From Spirochaetota bacterium (GTDB lineage Bacteria > Spirochaetota > Spirochaetia > Treponematales > Breznakiellaceae), in assembly GCA_023406985.1 (NCBI GenBank), contig JAEXTK010000302.1, forward strand, positions 1-20,182: DNA of 20,182 nucleotides, written 5' to 3'. Made by a program: the position numbers and the translations under genes. The notes under the pieces were generated by a model. It did not search any database. It saw only the letters and a list, made by a program, of their open reading frames with translations, and was not told where the DNA came from. Below, one piece after another: positions 1 to 7,684 of this stretch (its first letter is position 1; every line of letters begins with the position of its first letter).

Positions 1-661
1 CCGAGGCCCAGACCGCGCCGGCCGCCTCTTCCAGGGCGCGGGCCCGTTCGGCGGTCGGCCGACCGGCCGTCGCGGCGAGGCTCCGTATCACGGCCGCGCC
101 GCCGTCCTCGCCTTCGCCGAAATAGACCGCGTCGAAGAAGGCGTCCCCGTCGGGAAAGATCGCGCCTTGGGCGGCGAGGGCCGATGAACCTCCGAGCACG
201 AAAAGGGGCCACGGGCGGCCCGCGGGCGGCGCCGCGCGGCGAGCGGAGGCCCGGCAAGGTATCCCCGATCGGAGGAGGAGGGCCGGGAGGTTCGCGAGTT
301 CCAGGGCGTAGGAACAGGAGACGAGGACGGCGTCGAATTCGTCCGCCGTGCGCCGGGAGACCGCGCCGGAAAGCCAGGGCAGGGAAGCCGCGTCCAGGCT
401 CGCGCGGTCGGGCCGCGAGGGGAAGAACGCGAAATCGATGTAGGCGTCCCCTCCGAGGGTCGACCGGATGAGCCGGTGGAGGAAGAGGTGGGGCGTGGAG
501 CGGTCCACGTCCCGCCAGGGGGAAAGCCGGACCACGAGGAAGCGCGCCGAAGCGGTCTCCCACGGCCGATTGTCCAGGAAGGCCGCTTGGCAGCGGGCGT
601 AGAGGCTCCCCGCCTTGAGCCGCCCGCCGACGGCGGCGAAGGAGGGCGAAAGGTCAGCCAC
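1..661 (-). CDS. Radical SAM protein, N-terminal B12-binding-like region (partial, runs off the window)
   Basis: Only the first 220 or so codons are present; the C-terminal part, where the radical SAM CxxxCxxC cluster motif would lie, is outside the window. The visible part reads through without a stop and contains RLSPWRDVDRSTPHLFLH near residues 47-64, then DFAFFPSRPDR, FDAVLVSCSYALELANLP, a GGSSALA turn and YFGEGE close to the edge. The alternation of hydrophobic strands with Gly-rich turns and the terminal FGEGE resembles the cobalamin-binding-like Rossmann domain that precedes the catalytic core in uncharacterised B12-type radical SAM proteins, and I recall treponemal proteins with this N-terminus. 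The chosen GTG start (661-659) overlaps the helicase stop by 8 bases, so translation is probably coupled. No substrate can be proposed, and binding of B12 itself is not shown because no DxHxxG motif is visible. Confidence 0.7.
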   Translation of the reverse strand, partial: MADLSPSFAAVGGRLKAGSLYARCQAAFLDNRPWETASARFLVVRLSPWRDVDRSTPHLFLHRLIRSTLGGDAYIDFAFFPSRPDRASLDAASLPWLSGAVSRRTADEFDAVLVSCSYALELANLPALLLRSGIPCRASARRAAPPAGRPWPLFVLGGSSALAAQGAIFPDGDAFFDAVYFGEGEDGGAAVIRSLAATAGRPTAERARALEEAAGAVWAS

Positions 662-1937
662 GATCCGGCGAGCGCGGCCGAGCGTCCCGCGCCTTCTTTT
701 CGGCGCGCGGCGGGCGATATTCCACGAGGGTCTCCACGCTATCCTGGGCCTCCTCGTCCTCCGACGGATCGATGGGCTCGGGGGCGCGGATCTCTCCGCG
801 GTAGAGCATCTTGGGATACACGACGATGCCGAGCTTCTTTTCCAGCGCGGCGAGGTGCGGCAATTCGACTTCATCGCCGATGGTGGCCATGATGCCTTTC
901 CGCCCGGCCCGCGCGGTCCGGCCCGCCCGGTGCGCGTAGGCCTCGCCCGTCGCCGGTACGTCCAGCTCCACGACGTGGGTCACGTCGGCGATGTCGAGGC
1001 CGCGGGCCGCGAGATCGCTCGTGACGAGGACCGTGGCGCGCCCGGCGCGGAAGTCGTCCATGGCCTTCTTCCGCTCGACCTTGTCCATGTCGCCGTAGAG
1101 GCCGGTCGCGCTCACGCCGTGGTGACGGAGCTGGGAGACGACGTTGTTCACCTGGCCGCCGCGGTCGGTGAACACGAGGGTCTTCGTCGGTTTGGCCGCG
1201 GCGAGCAGGGACCGCAGCGCGGAGATTTTCCGGCGACCCTCGCTGAAGAAGGCCCAGTGCTCGATCATGGAGCGGAGCACGGTCGCGTCTTCCGCGTCCT
1301 CGCTGAGCGCGTCCTCGGCCAGGAAGGGCTTGATCCGATCCCGCGCCTTCTTCGGCAGCGTGGCCGAACAGGCGACGGTGACGCGTTCGGCCTTGAGCCT
1401 GCCGACGAGGGCCGAAGTCGTCTCCAGGAGCTCGTCCGCGGTGAGGCGGTCGGCCTCATCCAGCACGAGCCAGCGCACGGCGGAGAGCCGCAGCTTCCCC
1501 ATGCGCTCCAGCTGCAGGATGCGCCCCGGCGTCCCGACGATCACCGACGGTCGGTCTCCCTTGAGTTTGTCGATCTGGCGGGTCATGTTCGCGTCCCCGG
1601 TGAGGAGGGCAGCCTTGACGCCGGTCAATGCGGAGCCGAGGAAGTCGACCTCGGCTTTGATCTGGGCGCTGAGCTCATAGGTGGGCGCGCAGACGAGGGC
1701 GGCCGGGCCCGATCCGCGCGGGCCGCCTTCGGTCGCTTGGCGCTCGATATCCTCCAGGATGGGGAGGAGGTAGGCGAAGGTTTTCCCCGTGCCCGTGGCC
1801 GACCGGAACGCCAGATCGCGGCCGGCCTTGAGGAGGGGAATGACCCGCTCCTGGATTTCCGTCGGTTCGCGTATCGAACGTTCCGCGAGCTTTTCTATCG
1901 ATTGCCGGCATACGCCGATATCCGCAAAGGACTTCAT
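654..1937 (-). CDS. DEAD-box ATP-dependent RNA helicase
   Basis: A 427-residue cytosolic RNA helicase with every core motif of the DEAD-box family: Q motif EPTEIQ (residues 24-29), motif I ATGTGKT (47-53), Ia PTYELSAQ (85-92), Ib TPGR (136-139), motif II DEAD (160-163), motif III SAT (191-193), motif IV VFTDR (255-259), motif V SDLAARGLD (307-315) and motif VI HRAGRTARAG (336-345). The C-terminal tail is short, acidic then basic, with no recognisable extra RNA-binding domain. Such enzymes unwind short RNA duplexes in ribosome assembly, mRNA turnover or cold adaptation; which role applies here cannot be told. The open frame extends 47 codons further upstream, but MKSFADIG at 1937 matches the usual family start and the upstream part is Arg/Gly/Ala-rich and unlike a protein domain. 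It lies 88 bases after the TatT-like gene in the same direction. Confidence 0.93.
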   Translation of the reverse strand: MKSFADIGVCRQSIEKLAERSIREPTEIQERVIPLLKAGRDLAFRSATGTGKTFAYLLPILEDIERQATEGGPRGSGPAALVCAPTYELSAQIKAEVDFLGSALTGVKAALLTGDANMTRQIDKLKGDRPSVIVGTPGRILQLERMGKLRLSAVRWLVLDEADRLTADELLETTSALVGRLKAERVTVACSATLPKKARDRIKPFLAEDALSEDAEDATVLRSMIEHWAFFSEGRRKISALRSLLAAAKPTKTLVFTDRGGQVNNVVSQLRHHGVSATGLYGDMDKVERKKAMDDFRAGRATVLVTSDLAARGLDIADVTHVVELDVPATGEAYAHRAGRTARAGRKGIMATIGDEVELPHLAALEKKLGIVVYPKMLYRGEIRAPEPIDPSEDEEAQDSVETLVEYRPPRAEKKARDARPRSPDRG

Positions 1938-1970
1938 GGGAGCAGTATGCCCGATTTCGGCCCGTTCGTC

Positions 1971-2004
1971 GAGGCCGGACCGCGCCCCGGCCTCCGCCGG
2001 TCCG
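1971..2004 (-). other. Two overlapping, mutually exclusive inverted repeats upstream of the helicase
   Basis: In the 88-base gap before the helicase start there are two perfect inverted repeats that share sequence. One pairs GAGGCCGG (1971-1978) with CCGGCCTC (1987-1994) across 8 bases. The other pairs CGGACCG (1976-1982) with CGGTCCG (1998-2004) across 15 bases. They cannot form together. No run of T follows on the minus strand, so this is not a standard intrinsic terminator. It could be a leader structure controlling helicase translation, or chance pairing in very GC-rich DNA. Confidence 0.35.
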
Positions 2005-2025
2005 CAGCGGCGCGGCCCCGCGCGG

Positions 2026-3057
2026 TCAGTCGGCGTCCCCCCCGCCCTCCGCGCCCGCAGGCGGGGCATCGCCCACATCGATGAAAAGCTCCGGCGCCTT
2101 GGCGAGGAGCAGCCGCGCCCGCTTCTGGGCGATGAGGGTCGCCAAGCGATTACCGGGCACCGCGTCGGGATCCACGGCGAGCGCCGCTTCCAGGAGGCGC
2201 TTGAATTCGGCGTAGTCCTGCCGCGGCACGGCTACGGCCGTCGCCAGCGAAACGTACGGGGAGGCCGACTTGCCCCCCGATTTCTCCACCGCGCGCGCGA
2301 AGTGCGCGAGCGCCTTCTCCCGGCTGCCGCCGAGGTCGGGCGGCAATCCGCCGTAGTAGGACACGTAGAAATCGTCTATGGCCCCCGAACCGTAATCGGG
2401 ATCCAGGGAATAGGCCGCGGCCATGAGCGTTCGCGCTTCCCCGATGCGGGCACCGAGCGCGAAATCGAAGGGGTCCAGCGAGTAGGCGGCCAAGAGGGAT
2501 GCCGCGCTCCAGTAGAGGAGGCCCGCGTCCTTCTTCTTGAAGCGAGCGAGGGCCGCTTCCGCGCCTTTCCGGTCGGCCGGCTTCGCGTTCGCGGGGCCGG
2601 CCGAGGTCCGCAGGACCGCGGAGATGCCCGGACTCCGGACCTCGAGCGCGCGGAACAGATACGCGGCGCCGCGCAGGTACAGCCGTTTCGCACGTTCGCG
2701 CTCCCGTTCCCGCCGCGCGAATTCCTCCGGGGGAAGGGCGTCAGCCTCCGCCTCCACGAAGGCGTTCGCGTACATGACGAAGGCGCTCCCCGTCGCGAGG
2801 TTCAAGGCCGCATGGTCGGGGACCTCGGCGAGGATCGATTCGTACAGCTTGAGCGCGAAGGGGAGGGCATCGCCGACGAGTTCGGGATCGTCGTCTCCGG
2901 TGAACACGGAGGACGAGCCGCCGCTCCCCGCCAGGACGTCGGCAACGGCGCGGGTGGCCATCCGGTTGATCGAACACGAGGACGCCGAAAGGGCCACGAG
3001 CGCGCATAGGAGGATCGACTTCGTTCCGCGTATGGAGCGGCTGGACGTAGGTGCCAC
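2026..3057 (-). CDS. TatT-like lipoprotein (TRAP transporter-associated T component)
   Basis: A 343-residue predicted lipoprotein. After a basic start, a hydrophobic segment (residues 14-24) ends at Cys28 in LSASSC, a relaxed spirochaete-type lipobox. The mature part is almost all alpha-helical, with repeated segments such as LYESILAEVPDHAALNLATG and AYSLDPDY that resemble the degenerate TPR-like helices of TatT. TatT (TP0956 in Treponema pallidum) is a periplasmic lipoprotein that forms a complex with the solute-binding subunit TatP of a TRAP transporter. No TatP gene adjoins this one, so the partner is unknown; the TAXI-TRAP genes about 1.2 kb away on the other strand are one candidate, though TatT is known from DctP-type, not TAXI-type, systems. 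The start is GTG at 3057, preceded by GGAGGT at 7-base spacing. It follows metA by 55 bases in the same orientation. Confidence 0.75.
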   Translation of the reverse strand: MAPTSSRSIRGTKSILLCALVALSASSCSINRMATRAVADVLAGSGGSSSVFTGDDDPELVGDALPFALKLYESILAEVPDHAALNLATGSAFVMYANAFVEAEADALPPEEFARRERERERAKRLYLRGAAYLFRALEVRSPGISAVLRTSAGPANAKPADRKGAEAALARFKKKDAGLLYWSAASLLAAYSLDPFDFALGARIGEARTLMAAAYSLDPDYGSGAIDDFYVSYYGGLPPDLGGSREKALAHFARAVEKSGGKSASPYVSLATAVAVPRQDYAEFKRLLEAALAVDPDAVPGNRLATLIAQKRARLLLAKAPELFIDVGDAPPAGAEGGGDAD

Positions 3058-3112
3058 GATTGTACCTCCGGTCCAGTGTACGGCCTCGGTAGCGCCCCGT
3101 CCAGCGAAACCC

Positions 3113-4027
3113 TTAAGTCAGGTCCTCCAGGCGATACGGCGTCTCCTGGTACACGTAGTTGAGCCAGTTGGAGAAGAAGAGGTGGGCATGCGCCCGCCAG
3201 CGGACCACGGGAGCCTTCGCGGGATCGTCGTCGGGATAGTAGTTCCGGGGCACCGCGATCGGGAGGCCCTTGGCGACGTCCCGGCGGTATTCCCGGTCGA
3301 GGGTGAGTGGATCGTACTCCAGATGGCCGGTCACGTAGATCTCGCGGCCTTCCCGCGCGCTCGCGATGAAGACCCCCGCCTCTTCGGATTCCGACTCGAT
3401 GGTGAGCGCGGGGTGGGCGACGATGGCATCCCGGTCGCTCGTCGTGTGGCGGGACTGCGGCGCCAGGAACACGTCGTCGAAACCGCGGAAGAGGGGATTC
3501 CTCCGCTCGTTCACGGCGTGGGGGAAGATGCCGAAAAGCTTCGCGGGGAGCGGATTCTTGCCGATGCCGTACCGCCGGTAGAGGCCAGCCTGCGCGCCCC
3601 AACAGATATGGAGGCTGGACCAGACGTGGGAATCCGCGTAGTCCAGGACCGCCGCGAGCTCGTCCCAATAATCGACCTCTTCAAAGGGAAGGGTTTCCAC
3701 GGGAGCCCCGGTCACGATGAGGCCGTCGAAGCGTTCGTGCATCACCTGGTCGAAGGTCACGTAGAAACGTTCCAAGTGCCCTTCGGGCGCGTTGCGGGAC
3801 TCGTGGCTCCCCATGCGGAGCAGGGTGACGTCGACTTGGAGCGGCGTGTTGCCGAGGAGCCTGAGGAGTTGGACCTCCGTGTCCACGGTCGTGGGCATGA
3901 GGTTGACGATGGCGATGCGGAGGGGGCGGATATCCTGGTGTTCCGCCCGGTCCTCGGTCATGGCGAATACGTTCTCGGCGCGGAGGGCTTCGTAGGCGGG
4001 GAGCGCGGCGGGGATTTTGATCGGCAT
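3113..4027 (-). CDS. metA: Homoserine O-acyltransferase (predicted acetyl-CoA type), methionine biosynthesis
   Basis: A 304-residue cytosolic enzyme of the MetA/HTS family that activates homoserine by O-acylation, the first committed step of methionine synthesis. The catalytic triad falls at the same numbers as in Escherichia coli: Cys142 in ICWGAQAG, and His235 and Glu237 in VTGHLEYD. Residue 111 is Glu (GAPVE, 107-111). In the family this position separates acetyl-CoA users (Glu) from succinyl-CoA users such as E. coli (Gly), so O-acetylhomoserine is the predicted product. Length is typical. The ATG at 4027 has an AAGGAG Shine-Dalgarno site 6 bases upstream. It is divergent from the TAXI-TRAP block and is probably the first gene of the minus-strand run. 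No downstream enzyme such as MetY or MetB lies in the window, and I see no SAM riboswitch in the short leader. Confidence 0.93.
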   Translation of the reverse strand: MPIKIPAALPAYEALRAENVFAMTEDRAEHQDIRPLRIAIVNLMPTTVDTEVQLLRLLGNTPLQVDVTLLRMGSHESRNAPEGHLERFYVTFDQVMHERFDGLIVTGAPVETLPFEEVDYWDELAAVLDYADSHVWSSLHICWGAQAGLYRRYGIGKNPLPAKLFGIFPHAVNERRNPLFRGFDDVFLAPQSRHTTSDRDAIVAHPALTIESESEEAGVFIASAREGREIYVTGHLEYDPLTLDREYRRDVAKGLPIAVPRNYYPDDDPAKAPVVRWRAHAHLFFSNWLNYVYQETPYRLEDLT

Positions 4028-4054
4028 GGTCAGCTCCTTACTATCGTGGTCATG

Positions 4055-4083
4055 AATATGGTTCGTTTGGTCAATTTTGTGAA
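4055..4083 (-). promoter_or_regulatory. Candidate sigma-70 promoter for metA
   Basis: On the minus strand TTCACA (4083-4078) and CATATT (4060-4055) are separated by 17 bases, matching the -35 consensus at 5 of 6 and the -10 at 4 of 6 positions. Transcription would begin about 20 bases before the metA ATG. The whole 4028-4180 stretch is clearly more AT-rich than the rest of the window, as expected of a divergent promoter region. Confidence 0.4.
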
Positions 4084-4146
4084 GGCGTTCGCGGAGGTTT
4101 TATCGGTGAATAAGTATCCATTCTTCGCAATATAACCGCATAATTA

Positions 4147-4175
4147 TTGAATAAGCCGAAAGTTCGTGGTATCGT
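4147..4175 (+). promoter_or_regulatory. Candidate sigma-70 promoter for the TAXI-TRAP operon
   Basis: TTGAAT (4147-4152) and TATCGT (4170-4175) are 17 bases apart, each matching its consensus at 4 of 6 positions. The leader would be about 40 bases long. It contains a small inverted repeat, ACGCA (4182-4186) with TGCGT (4196-4200), just before the AAAGGAGG ribosome binding site. Other AT-rich hexamers nearby, such as TATAAC at 4131, could serve instead. Confidence 0.35.
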
Positions 4176-4221
4176 CGTGCGACGCACCGCGCAGATGCGT
4201 GTAATCAGCAAAGGAGGAACT

Positions 4222-5211
4222 ATGTCTGTATCGTGTAAAGCCCTCAAGATACTTGTTCTCATCGCTGCGATCGCCTTCGTTCCCGTGCTCTCCTTCGCGG
4301 CCGCCCAGGCGGACGCGCCGGCCGCAGTCCAGGGAGGCAACCTGATTCTCGCGACGGGCGGCACGTCCGGCACCTACTATCCCTTCGGCGGCGCCATGGC
4401 CCAGATCTGGAACACGTCCATCGAAAAGATGAACGTCACCGCCCAGGCGACCGGCGCTTCCAAGGAAAACATCCGCTTGGTCGGCAAGGATGAGGCGGAT
4501 CTCGCCATCGTCCAGAACGACGTCATGGATTACGCCATGAAGGGTATCGAGCTCTTCAACGGCGAAAAGGTCGAGGGTTTCCGCACCATCGCGACCCTGT
4601 ATCCCGAAGTGGTGCAGATCGTGGCCGACCCCGCCGCCGGCATCAAGTCCATCGCGGACCTCAAGGGCAAGCGGGTCTCCGTCGGCGACGCCGGTTCCGG
4701 CGTGGAAGCGAACGCGAAGCAGATCTTGGAGGCCTACGGCATCACCTTCAACGACGTGAAGGCCGCCCATCTCTCCTTCAAGGAATCCGCCTCCGCGCTC
4801 AAGGATAAGCAGCTCGACGCGTTCTTCGTGACGGCGGGCGTCCCGAACGCCGCCATCCAGGAGATCTCCGCCCTTTCCCCGGTGCAGATCCTCTCCGTGG
4901 ACGACGCCACGGCCGCGAAGCTCATCGAAAAATACAAATTCTATACGAAGGTCTCCATCCCCGCGGGAACCTACAAGGGCATGGACGCCGCGGCTTCCAC
5001 CCTCGCGGTCAAGGCGACCCTCATCGTGCGCGACGATCTTTCCGAAGGCGTGGTCTACGCCCTCACCAAGGCCCTGTTCGAGAAGCAGGCCGAGCTCGCC
5101 TCCGCCCACGCGAAGGGCAAGGAGCTTTCCCTCAAGGGTGCCGTGGAAGGCGTTTCCGTGGACTTCCACCCCGGCGCCCTCAAGTACTATAAGGAGAAAG
5201 GCGTAAAGTAA
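4222..5211 (+). CDS. TAXI-family TRAP transporter solute-binding protein
   Basis: A 329-residue periplasmic receptor for a TAXI-type tripartite transporter. The N-terminus is a signal peptide (basic start, hydrophobic residues 8-25, probable cleavage around the Ala-rich SFAAAQA). The mature protein opens with the family hallmark ATGGTSGTYYPFG (residues 44-56), followed by further conserved stretches such as DLAIVQNDVMDYAM, GKRVSVGDAGSGVEANAKQIL and the near-terminal DFHPGALKYY. It captures a small solute and hands it to the fused permease encoded two genes downstream; the ligand cannot be read from sequence, although characterised members bind dicarboxylates or amino-acid-like anions. The frame is open 25 codons further upstream, but the ATG at 4222 has an excellent AAAGGAGG site and is followed by the signal peptide. 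It is the first gene of the plus-strand block. Confidence 0.93.
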   Translation: MSVSCKALKILVLIAAIAFVPVLSFAAAQADAPAAVQGGNLILATGGTSGTYYPFGGAMAQIWNTSIEKMNVTAQATGASKENIRLVGKDEADLAIVQNDVMDYAMKGIELFNGEKVEGFRTIATLYPEVVQIVADPAAGIKSIADLKGKRVSVGDAGSGVEANAKQILEAYGITFNDVKAAHLSFKESASALKDKQLDAFFVTAGVPNAAIQEISALSPVQILSVDDATAAKLIEKYKFYTKVSIPAGTYKGMDAAASTLAVKATLIVRDDLSEGVVYALTKALFEKQAELASAHAKGKELSLKGAVEGVSVDFHPGALKYYKEKGVK

Positions 5212-5222
5212 GGCCTTCTCGG

Positions 5223-5729
5223 ATGCGGACAGTCCTGACCGCGGCCGCGGCGCTCGTCGCCGTCGGCGTCCTGAGCGCTCCCGTCACGGGAGCGCTCGTC
5301 GTTCGGTCCGCCCGTTCGGGACACATCCTCGCGGCCCTGTCCGCGCGGAAGGGCGACATCGCCGAACTCGGGTATACCCATTCGGTGAACAAGGGGAAGG
5401 TCGTCGACCGGCTCAGGATCGGCGACGACGGAGCCCTCACGCTCGAGTCTTCGTTGTTCGAGTCGTTCGGCGCGGGCATGAGCGACGGCCTCGAGCCGTC
5501 GGTGCGTATGCGCCTCACGCCTGAGGGCGTCGAACTTGACGGACTCGATCGGCGTATCGGTTCTCTCGGCCTCGCGGTCGGCACCGTCGCCGACCACCGG
5601 CTCCGCGTTCGGGGGACGGAGCTCGTTCTCTCTGAGATTGCGGAGCCGGGGAGCTTCGTGGAAATTGAATACGGTAGGATAGCGTGCTTCCGCGCTCTCC
5701 TGGAAAGGATGCGGCATGAGCGACATTAA
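5223..5729 (+). CDS. DUF1850 protein associated with TAXI-TRAP transporters
   Basis: A 168-residue protein with an N-terminal hydrophobic segment (residues 4-27) that is either a signal peptide or a membrane anchor, followed by a small, probably beta-rich extracytoplasmic domain. The signature YTHSVNKGKVVDRLRI (residues 51-66) matches the conserved opening of DUF1850. Genes of this family commonly sit between a TAXI receptor and its fused permease, exactly as here, which suggests an accessory or assembly role; no biochemical function is known to me. It begins 11 bases after the receptor stop with only a weak AAGG site, and its end overlaps the permease gene by 14 bases, consistent with coupled translation. 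Confidence 0.82.
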   Translation: MRTVLTAAAALVAVGVLSAPVTGALVVRSARSGHILAALSARKGDIAELGYTHSVNKGKVVDRLRIGDDGALTLESSLFESFGAGMSDGLEPSVRMRLTPEGVELDGLDRRIGSLGLAVGTVADHRLRVRGTELVLSEIAEPGSFVEIEYGRIACFRALLERMRHERH

Positions 5730-7644
5730 GACCGAGGATTTGCTCGCGGAGATCGATCGAGAATCGGCGTTCCGCCGACTCGCGGGAAAAGCCGCGATTA
5801 TCGTATCGGTCATCGCGATCGGATTTACCCTATTTCAGTTGTACACCGCCTCGGTAGGGTTGTTGCCGGCGCGCCTGCAACGCGCCGTCCACCTCGGCTT
5901 CGTGCTCGTACTCGCGTACTTGCTCTATCCGGTCCGCCACAATCGCGGCGGCAAGTCGATTCCATGGTACGACGTCCTGCTCGCCCTCATGTCGATCGGC
6001 GTCATCGGCTACCTCGTGGTGAACCATCAGGCGCTGATCGAGCGCTCCGGCGCCTATCTGCCGATCGATTTCGTCGTCGGCATCATCGGCATCCTCCTCG
6101 TGCTGGAAGCCTGCCGGCGCGTAGTCGGCATACCCATCCTCGTGATCGCGATCGTATTCATGGCCTACGCCTACCTCGGCCCCTACATGCCCGGCTTCCT
6201 CAACCACCGCGGCTATCGGCCCGAGCGCATCGTGAGCCATCTCTTCTTCACGACCGAGGGAATACTCGGCATCCCGCTCGGCGTGAGCTCGACCTTCATC
6301 TTCCTCTTCATCCTCTTCGGCTGCTTCCTCGAGCGGACCGGCATCGGCAAGTTCTTCATCGACCTCGCCGACTCGGTGGCGGGCTTCGCCGCCGGCGGCC
6401 CCGCGAAGGTCGCCGTCATCACGAGCGCCCTGGAAGGCACGGTCTCGGGGAGCTCGGTCTCCAACACCGTGGGCTCCGGCTCCTTCACGATCCCCATGAT
6501 GAAGAAACTCGGGTATAAGCCCGAGTTCGCCGCAGCCGTGGAGGCGGCCGCCTCCCCGGGCGGACAGATCATGCCGCCCATCAAGGGCGCCGCGGCCTTC
6601 CTCATGGCGGAGACGCTCGGCGTGCCCTACCTCGACGTGGCGAAAGCCGCGATCATCCCGGCCATCCTGTACTTTACGGGCATCTTCATTTCGGTGCACC
6701 TGGAGGCGAAGAAGCTCGGCCTCAAAGGCATGCCGAAGTCGGAGTTGCCGACGCTCTTCTCGGTCATCAAGGACCGGGGCCACCTCCTGCTCCCCCTCAT
6801 CGCCATCGTCTACTTCTTGGCCGAGGGGTCCACGCCGATGCGCGCGGCCCTCTGGGGCATCGGTTTCTCCGTCTTCGCGAGCGTGATCCGTAAGAGCACG
6901 CGGATGTCCTTCCGCGACTTTGTGGAGGCCCTCGAGGCCGCCGGCCGCGGGGTGATCGGCGTGGCCATCGCCTGCGCGGTCGCCGGCATCATCGTCGGCG
7001 TGGTCACGCTGACGGGCCTCGGCCTCAAGATGGCCTCCGGCCTCGTGGCCATGGCCGGCGGGATCAAGATCCTCACGCTCTTCTTCACGATGATCGCCTC
7101 GCTCGTGCTCGGCATGGGCGTTCCCACCACCGCGAACTACCTCATCACCGCGACCATCACCGCGCCCGCGGTCGTGGCCCTCGGCGTGCCGGTCCTCGCC
7201 GCCCACATGTTCACCTTCTACTTCGGCATCGTCGCGGACATAACCCCGCCCGTGGCCTTGGCCGCCTACGCGGGCTCGGCGATCGCCAAGAGCAATCCGC
7301 TCAAAACCGGACTGACGGCCACGAAGCTCGCCATCGGGGCCTTCATCATCCCCTATATTTTCGTCTTCAATCCCGCGATGCTCCTCATAGACGTGACTCC
7401 GTTAGGCATCATCCAGATGGTCGTGACGAGCCTCATCGGCATGACGGCCATTGCCGCATGCACGGAAGGGTGGTTCTTCGGTAAGGCGAACGCGCTCGAG
7501 CGTATCCTGTTCCTCGCCGGCGGACTCCTCATGGTCGATCCCCGCGGCATCACCGACATCATCGGCATCGTCGTCCTGGCCGTACCGATCGTCGCTCAAC
7601 TGCTGAAGCGCAGGGCTCAGAGGACTTCGGTCATCCCGCAGTGA
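5716..7644 (+). CDS. Fused TRAP transporter permease (4TM-12TM, DctQ-DctM fusion)
   Basis: A 642-residue inner-membrane permease of the TRAP fused family paired with TAXI receptors. After a short cytosolic N-terminus, roughly the first 170 residues give the small DctQ-like four-helix part and the remainder the large DctM-like part. Conserved family stretches include EGTVSGSSVSNTVGSGSFTI, AAASPGGQIMPPIKGAAAF, LGMGVPTTANYLITA and VADITPPVALAAYAGSAIAK, which form the scaffold and transport-domain re-entrant loops with the Na+-binding region. It drives solute uptake using an ion gradient. The ATG at 5716 has an AAAGGA site upstream and overlaps the DUF1850 gene. The length is normal and I see no frameshift. 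A 458-codon reading frame lies antisense within it, which I take to be a codon-bias shadow. Confidence 0.94.
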   Translation: MSDIKTEDLLAEIDRESAFRRLAGKAAIIVSVIAIGFTLFQLYTASVGLLPARLQRAVHLGFVLVLAYLLYPVRHNRGGKSIPWYDVLLALMSIGVIGYLVVNHQALIERSGAYLPIDFVVGIIGILLVLEACRRVVGIPILVIAIVFMAYAYLGPYMPGFLNHRGYRPERIVSHLFFTTEGILGIPLGVSSTFIFLFILFGCFLERTGIGKFFIDLADSVAGFAAGGPAKVAVITSALEGTVSGSSVSNTVGSGSFTIPMMKKLGYKPEFAAAVEAAASPGGQIMPPIKGAAAFLMAETLGVPYLDVAKAAIIPAILYFTGIFISVHLEAKKLGLKGMPKSELPTLFSVIKDRGHLLLPLIAIVYFLAEGSTPMRAALWGIGFSVFASVIRKSTRMSFRDFVEALEAAGRGVIGVAIACAVAGIIVGVVTLTGLGLKMASGLVAMAGGIKILTLFFTMIASLVLGMGVPTTANYLITATITAPAVVALGVPVLAAHMFTFYFGIVADITPPVALAAYAGSAIAKSNPLKTGLTATKLAIGAFIIPYIFVFNPAMLLIDVTPLGIIQMVVTSLIGMTAIAACTEGWFFGKANALERILFLAGGLLMVDPRGITDIIGIVVLAVPIVAQLLKRRAQRTSVIPQ

Positions 7645-7650
7645 CGGACC

Positions 7651-7678
7651 TTGACCTCGGCTCCCCATAGCCTACACT
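7651..7678 (+). promoter_or_regulatory. Possible internal promoter before the dehydrogenase gene
   Basis: TTGACC (7651-7656) and TACACT (7673-7678) are 16 bases apart, matching consensus at 5 and 4 of 6 positions. If used, transcription would start almost at the GTG initiation codon at 7685, giving a leaderless or nearly leaderless message. That fits the absence of a properly spaced Shine-Dalgarno site, but the element is weak and the gene may simply be read through from the permease. Confidence 0.3.
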
Positions 7679-7684
7679 GAAAAG

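Noticed and set aside
184..892. Plus-strand frames in the first 900 bases
   Set aside because: Their products are Arg/Gly/Pro-rich; the minus strand here encodes the radical SAM N-terminus and the helicase C-terminus.
615..2084. 489-codon plus-strand frame opposite the helicase
   Set aside because: It lies entirely antisense to a helicase with all core motifs and has no recognisable domain of its own.
4147..4221. Upstream start for the TAXI receptor
   Set aside because: It would place 25 residues, largely polar and basic, before the signal peptide and ignores the strong AAAGGAGG site in front of 4222.
4028..4221. SAM or other riboswitch in front of metA
   Set aside because: The predicted metA leader is only about 20 bases and no conserved riboswitch core is visible in the interval.
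5830..7206. 458-codon open frame antisense to the TRAP permease
   Set aside because: The product is His/Asp/Glu/Arg-rich without domains, the pattern produced by reading a GC-rich coding sequence backwards; the sense frame has clear family motifs.
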